Assembly (NCBI GenBank): GCA_018817385.1
Contig: JAHIUA010000010.1
Location: 1 to 37,365 of the forward strand
Source: Pseudomonadota bacterium
Lineage (GTDB): Bacteria > Desulfobacterota > Desulfobulbia > Desulfobulbales > Desulfocapsaceae
Direction of reading: 5' to 3'
Length of the DNA stretch: 37,365 nt
This document shows positions 35,601-37,365 of this stretch, in pieces. Numbering within the stretch: the first letter of the stretch is position 1; the number at the start of each line of letters is the position of its first letter. The position numbers and the translations under genes were made by a program. The notes under the pieces are model-generated. The model was not told where the DNA came from. It ran no database searches and worked only from the letters and a program-made list of their open reading frames with translations.

Positions 35601-37365
35601 TGGGATCTGTACCTGCGGGATCATCCAGATCATGGGTCTGATGACTTCCTGGAGGCAACGTGGTCTCATCAACAGTGACCTCATAGTTACCAAGGAAGAG
35701 GTGATCAAAGGAATAGGTCCCGTCCGCTGCGGTTATTGTTGTCATGGTCTCATCAGCAACACCGTCGTTATCCAGATCCCCGGTCAGGGTTATGACAACC
35801 CCGCCAATCCCGTTTTCTCCCAAATCATGGACGCCATCAGCATTGCTATCATCCCAAACCCTATCACCGATGGAACCTGGACCGGTATAGCCGAAATCAA
35901 CAACGGCTGTATTTTCCCCTCTATTCAGTGAGTATACAGTAGTATCATCCGGTGCCGTGGTAGCACTGTCGAGATCATAGGTCGAGACAGCACCGTCTGG
36001 TAAGGTGGCCGTATTGATGCTGATCGTGTACTCGCCTTGCGGGAGATTGGCGAAAAGATAGTTGCCGTTAGCATCAGTGATTACACTGTTGGTGTAATTA
36101 TTAATATTGTCACCATCGAGGTCTGCCGTGATAGTCACCTCAACACCAGCCAGACGGAACTCTGTAGCGTCTTGAACTCCATCTGCGTCCAGATCATACC
36201 AGACTCTATCGCCCAGAGAACCGGTTCCACGATAGCCAAAATCAACATCGCCGCGATCCTCGCCGGCAGCCAGGGTTATAGCGGTGGCTGTATGGTCAAG
36301 GAGAGGAGGAGCAATTCCCTCATCCAGGTCATAGGTCTGGACCCAGTTCGGGGCACCGGCTGGTGACGGCAGGGTGGAGGTGTCGACAGCAATGGTGTAG
36401 GTGCCGCCCAGCAGGTACTCAAAGGAGTAGCTGCCGTCAGCTGCGGTGGTGGTGGTCACTGTATAATCGTCGACGTTATCGCCATCAAAATCACCGCTCA
36501 GGATCAGATCCACTCCGGCAAGTCCGGCAGTGACCCCATCATTCTGGGCCGCGTTGCCATCGGCATCAAACCAGACATAGTCCCCGATGGAGCCCGTTCC
36601 CCGATAGCCAAAATCGACGTCCAGGTTATCCTCAACGGCAGCGAGGCTAAAATCGGCCTGGTTATCGGCAGCAGCCAGACCATCATCAAGATCATAGGTC
36701 TGCTCACTGCCCGCCGGTGGAGTCACAAGGATCTGATAGGCGCCACCCGGGAGATACTCAAAGAGATACTGTCCGTCCACACCACCTAGCGTCTGGGTGG
36801 TAGTGGTGGCCGTGTATTCATAGTCTCCGTCGCCATCAATATCGGCAGAGAGGCTAACGGTAAGGCCGTTGAGCCCTCCTTCGTTCATATCCTGAATACC
36901 GTCGCCATCAGCATCATACCAGACCGTATCGCCGACAGAATTCTGACCGGTATAGCCAAAATCAAGATCCGTTCGGTCCTCGCCGGCAGTGAGGGTAACC
37001 CCACTGGTCACATGGTTGCTGCTTATGCCATCCAGGTCATAGGTCTGGGTATAGCCGGAAGCGGTCAAATCCGTTGGATTGGTGCCGCCGCTGGTCGCGG
37101 CGTCCACCGTAATCACATAGCCGTCAAAGGCCGCCAGGTTCGTAAAGAGGTAATTGCCGTCTCCATCGGTTCTCACCGTCTGGGTATATTCAGAGACACC
37201 ATCGGCATCGAAATCGGCGGTCAAGGTCACATCCACCCCGCTGATTCCCACATCACCGGCGCCGGCATCAAAGACACCGCCATCACCGGCGGCATCGAAG
37301 AAGATCGTATCGCCGATGGAACCGGTTCCCGTATAGCCGAAATCGACATCACGACGGGCCTCTCC
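32611..37365 (-). CDS. Giant SdrD/Cna-B-like repeat protein, N-terminus off window
   Basis: An uninterrupted frame of 1584 residues enters from the window edge and stops at 32611. It contains 12 tandem Cna-B/SdrD-like units of about 105-128 residues. Each unit begins near FGYTGTGSIGDTVWYDA, passes through GLxGVxVTLxGDLDxDG and (Y)LFDxLPAGxYT(I/V)xVD, and ends with an acidic QTYDLD segment. A proline-rich linker (PPVIPPVVPPAG) and a ~170-residue C-terminal region follow, including an Ig-like piece (YTGHAEPGTTISLTLYDAMG). There is no LPXTG sorting signal, RTX nonapeptide or Omp barrel. Such repeats form stiff, often Ca-binding stalks of surface adhesins. Its position directly before the channel and adaptor genes marks it as the probable secreted substrate. 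Its true start and total size are unknown. Confidence 0.92.
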   Translation of the reverse strand, partial: GEARRDVDFGYTGTGSIGDTIFFDAAGDGGVFDAGAGDVGISGVDVTLTADFDADGVSEYTQTVRTDGDGNYLFTNLAAFDGYVITVDAATSGGTNPTDLTASGYTQTYDLDGISSNHVTSGVTLTAGEDRTDLDFGYTGQNSVGDTVWYDADGDGIQDMNEGGLNGLTVSLSADIDGDGDYEYTATTTTQTLGGVDGQYLFEYLPGGAYQILVTPPAGSEQTYDLDDGLAAADNQADFSLAAVEDNLDVDFGYRGTGSIGDYVWFDADGNAAQNDGVTAGLAGVDLILSGDFDGDNVDDYTVTTTTAADGSYSFEYLLGGTYTIAVDTSTLPSPAGAPNWVQTYDLDEGIAPPLLDHTATAITLAAGEDRGDVDFGYRGTGSLGDRVWYDLDADGVQDATEFRLAGVEVTITADLDGDNINNYTNSVITDANGNYLFANLPQGEYTISINTATLPDGAVSTYDLDSATTAPDDTTVYSLNRGENTAVVDFGYTGPGSIGDRVWDDSNADGVHDLGENGIGGVVITLTGDLDNDGVADETMTTITAADGTYSFDHLFLGNYEVTVDETTLPPGSHQTHDLDDPAGTDPIITPYQADVLLTDTNPVNNDVDFGYNSQGTIGNTIWYDADGDSLQDADELGLAGVTVVLDGPYGPMITTTDANGHYLFAQLPAGDYTVSVSNLPDGMIQTADPDGGNDNSATLTLALGATNLNQDFGYTGTGSIGDTVWNDADTDGLQDPGEGGFAGVTVTLTADLNNDGTLDTVTTTTDADGNYHFDNLPVDTYVITVDDTTLPPGVIPTYDFDGTGTEHTATVVLAAGETNNDLDFGYQQTGTIGDTIWYDADADGVQDTGELGLAGVTVTLDGPSGPMTVITDENGKYFFEQLVAGDYTISVSNLPGGMEQTYDLDGTTTADSVEVTLGDRELNLDVDFGYTGIGSIGDTVWNDANGDGIEDSGEGGLPGITIILSGDLNNDGTPDSISTITDADGHYTFDHLPEGNYTISVDDTTLPPGTVQTGDPQGPMDNSADVILGSGNSMVIDTIDFGYQQTGTIGDTVWYDMNANGIQDSNEPGLGNVNVTLVGDLDGDGQVDDTRTVVTDGNGNYLFDHLPAGEYTLTVDPATLPQGMVQTYDLDGLATGDTAVVSIGENEANFGVDFGYTGTGTIGDTIWYDANGDGGENPGETGLGGISVTLIGDLDNDGQADDILSVTTAADGSYSFTNLPAGVYTIVVDPATLPGGMIQTGDPDDTGDNTTVLTLGAGELNNEQDFGYSGTGSIGDTVWYDSNRNGIQEDGESGIAGVKVTLTADFDGDGSVDYSATMDTDDSGTYLFDYLPAGSYSISIDPTTLPSGLGQVFDPDGLLNNETTLILGPGENNLDQDFGYVYPPVIPPVVPPAGELTPPSGPPVPGDVLLMYQFSRSAVDDDEIFLVPEPELVFMPPPIPVTPVYTGHAEPGTTISLTLYDAMGNKVGYQTVMADTGGNWLAGFAGTLLYDMPHHMEISQTASLYNESTPGLFNLRSYFNPAISGMVFSTIRFDLQSITAYEAATVGDSVHSGHNTLFNLGWNEFSGYEFLSPSTNPAQLKR
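33220..37345 (-). repeat. Twelve tandem ~310-385-bp repeats in the giant gene
   Basis: Repeat boundaries, marked by the FGY-GSIGD coding segment, lie near 37335, 36950, 36602, 36231, 35888, 35527, 35217, 34886, 34570, 34231, 33891 and 33556. The last unit ends near 33220. Units share short identical DNA blocks but are diverged overall. Units around 35.5, 34.8 and 34.2 kb alternate between two subtypes, FGYQQTG/FGYNSQG and FGYTGxGSIG. The region could recombine or be misassembled from short reads. Confidence 0.88.

Noticed and set aside
34717-35931. Plus-strand open frame of about 404 codons opposite the giant repeat gene
   Set aside because: It lies antisense to the Cna-B-like repeats and its own sequence is periodic with the same spacing, so it is a shadow of a repetitive, stop-poor gene. 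No start signal is present.
33220-37345. CRISPR-like or satellite array
   Set aside because: Repeats are 310-385 bp, diverged and in frame throughout one protein, so they are coding repeats.

Overview
The window reads as a Gram-negative, diderm bacterium of moderate GC content. It encodes TamA/TamB envelope assembly proteins, a lipoprotein-releasing ABC system, a TolC-type outer-membrane channel and periplasmic adaptors. Gene content and protein style suggest Desulfobacterota (Desulfobulbales-like). That placement is an inference from general resemblance, not from a marker search.

Layout. (1) 1-3087, minus: the first 1029 residues of a multi-PAS hybrid sensor histidine kinase, cut by the window edge. 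(2) 3.1-3.8 kb: the kinase promoter, a 3' remnant of a PilB/GspE-type ATPase, and a degraded copy of a palindromic mobile element. (3) 3778-9014, minus: overlapping tamA-tamB. (4) 9215-10597, plus: an RNA m5U methyltransferase. (5) 10.9-15.7 kb, plus: two tandem paralogous GAF/HD-GYP proteins with degenerate GGDEF tails and conserved promoters. (6) 15.9-19.0 kb: a phospholipase D-like protein, a decayed small gene with an in-frame TGA, and an AT-rich PilZ protein. (7) 19.2-25.4 kb, housekeeping: enolase (minus), a TPR protein, lysS with a terminator-like hairpin in its leader, and a lolCD-like pair. (8) 25.4-37.4 kb, minus: a large secretion/adhesion locus that continues beyond the window.

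The secretion/adhesion locus is the most interesting part. In transcription order it encodes a giant SdrD/Cna-B-like repeat protein (at least 12 repeats), a TolC-like channel, a short periplasmic adaptor, a DUF3467 protein, a GAF-like/HlyD membrane protein, and a PqqD-M50 metalloprotease-HlyD fusion. No ABC ATPase, the usual motor of a type I secretion system, is present between the channel gene and the end of the operon. I propose that the M50/HlyD and GAF/HlyD proteins form an unconventional inner-membrane platform exporting the repeat protein. This is inference from gene order and domains.

Between the repeat-protein gene and the TolC-like gene lies a 152-bp MITE-like element with terminal inverted repeats and a perfect 8-bp target-site duplication. 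Removing it in thought restores a stop codon three nucleotides from the next start. The insertion therefore left the encoded protein unchanged but split a tightly packed operon. A diverged, inverted copy lies 29 kb away, next to the PilB/GspE remnant.

The HD-GYP pair and the PilZ protein indicate local cyclic-di-GMP signalling, which commonly controls surface adhesins. No regulatory link to the adhesin locus is visible in the sequence. No rRNA, tRNA or CRISPR array was recognised.
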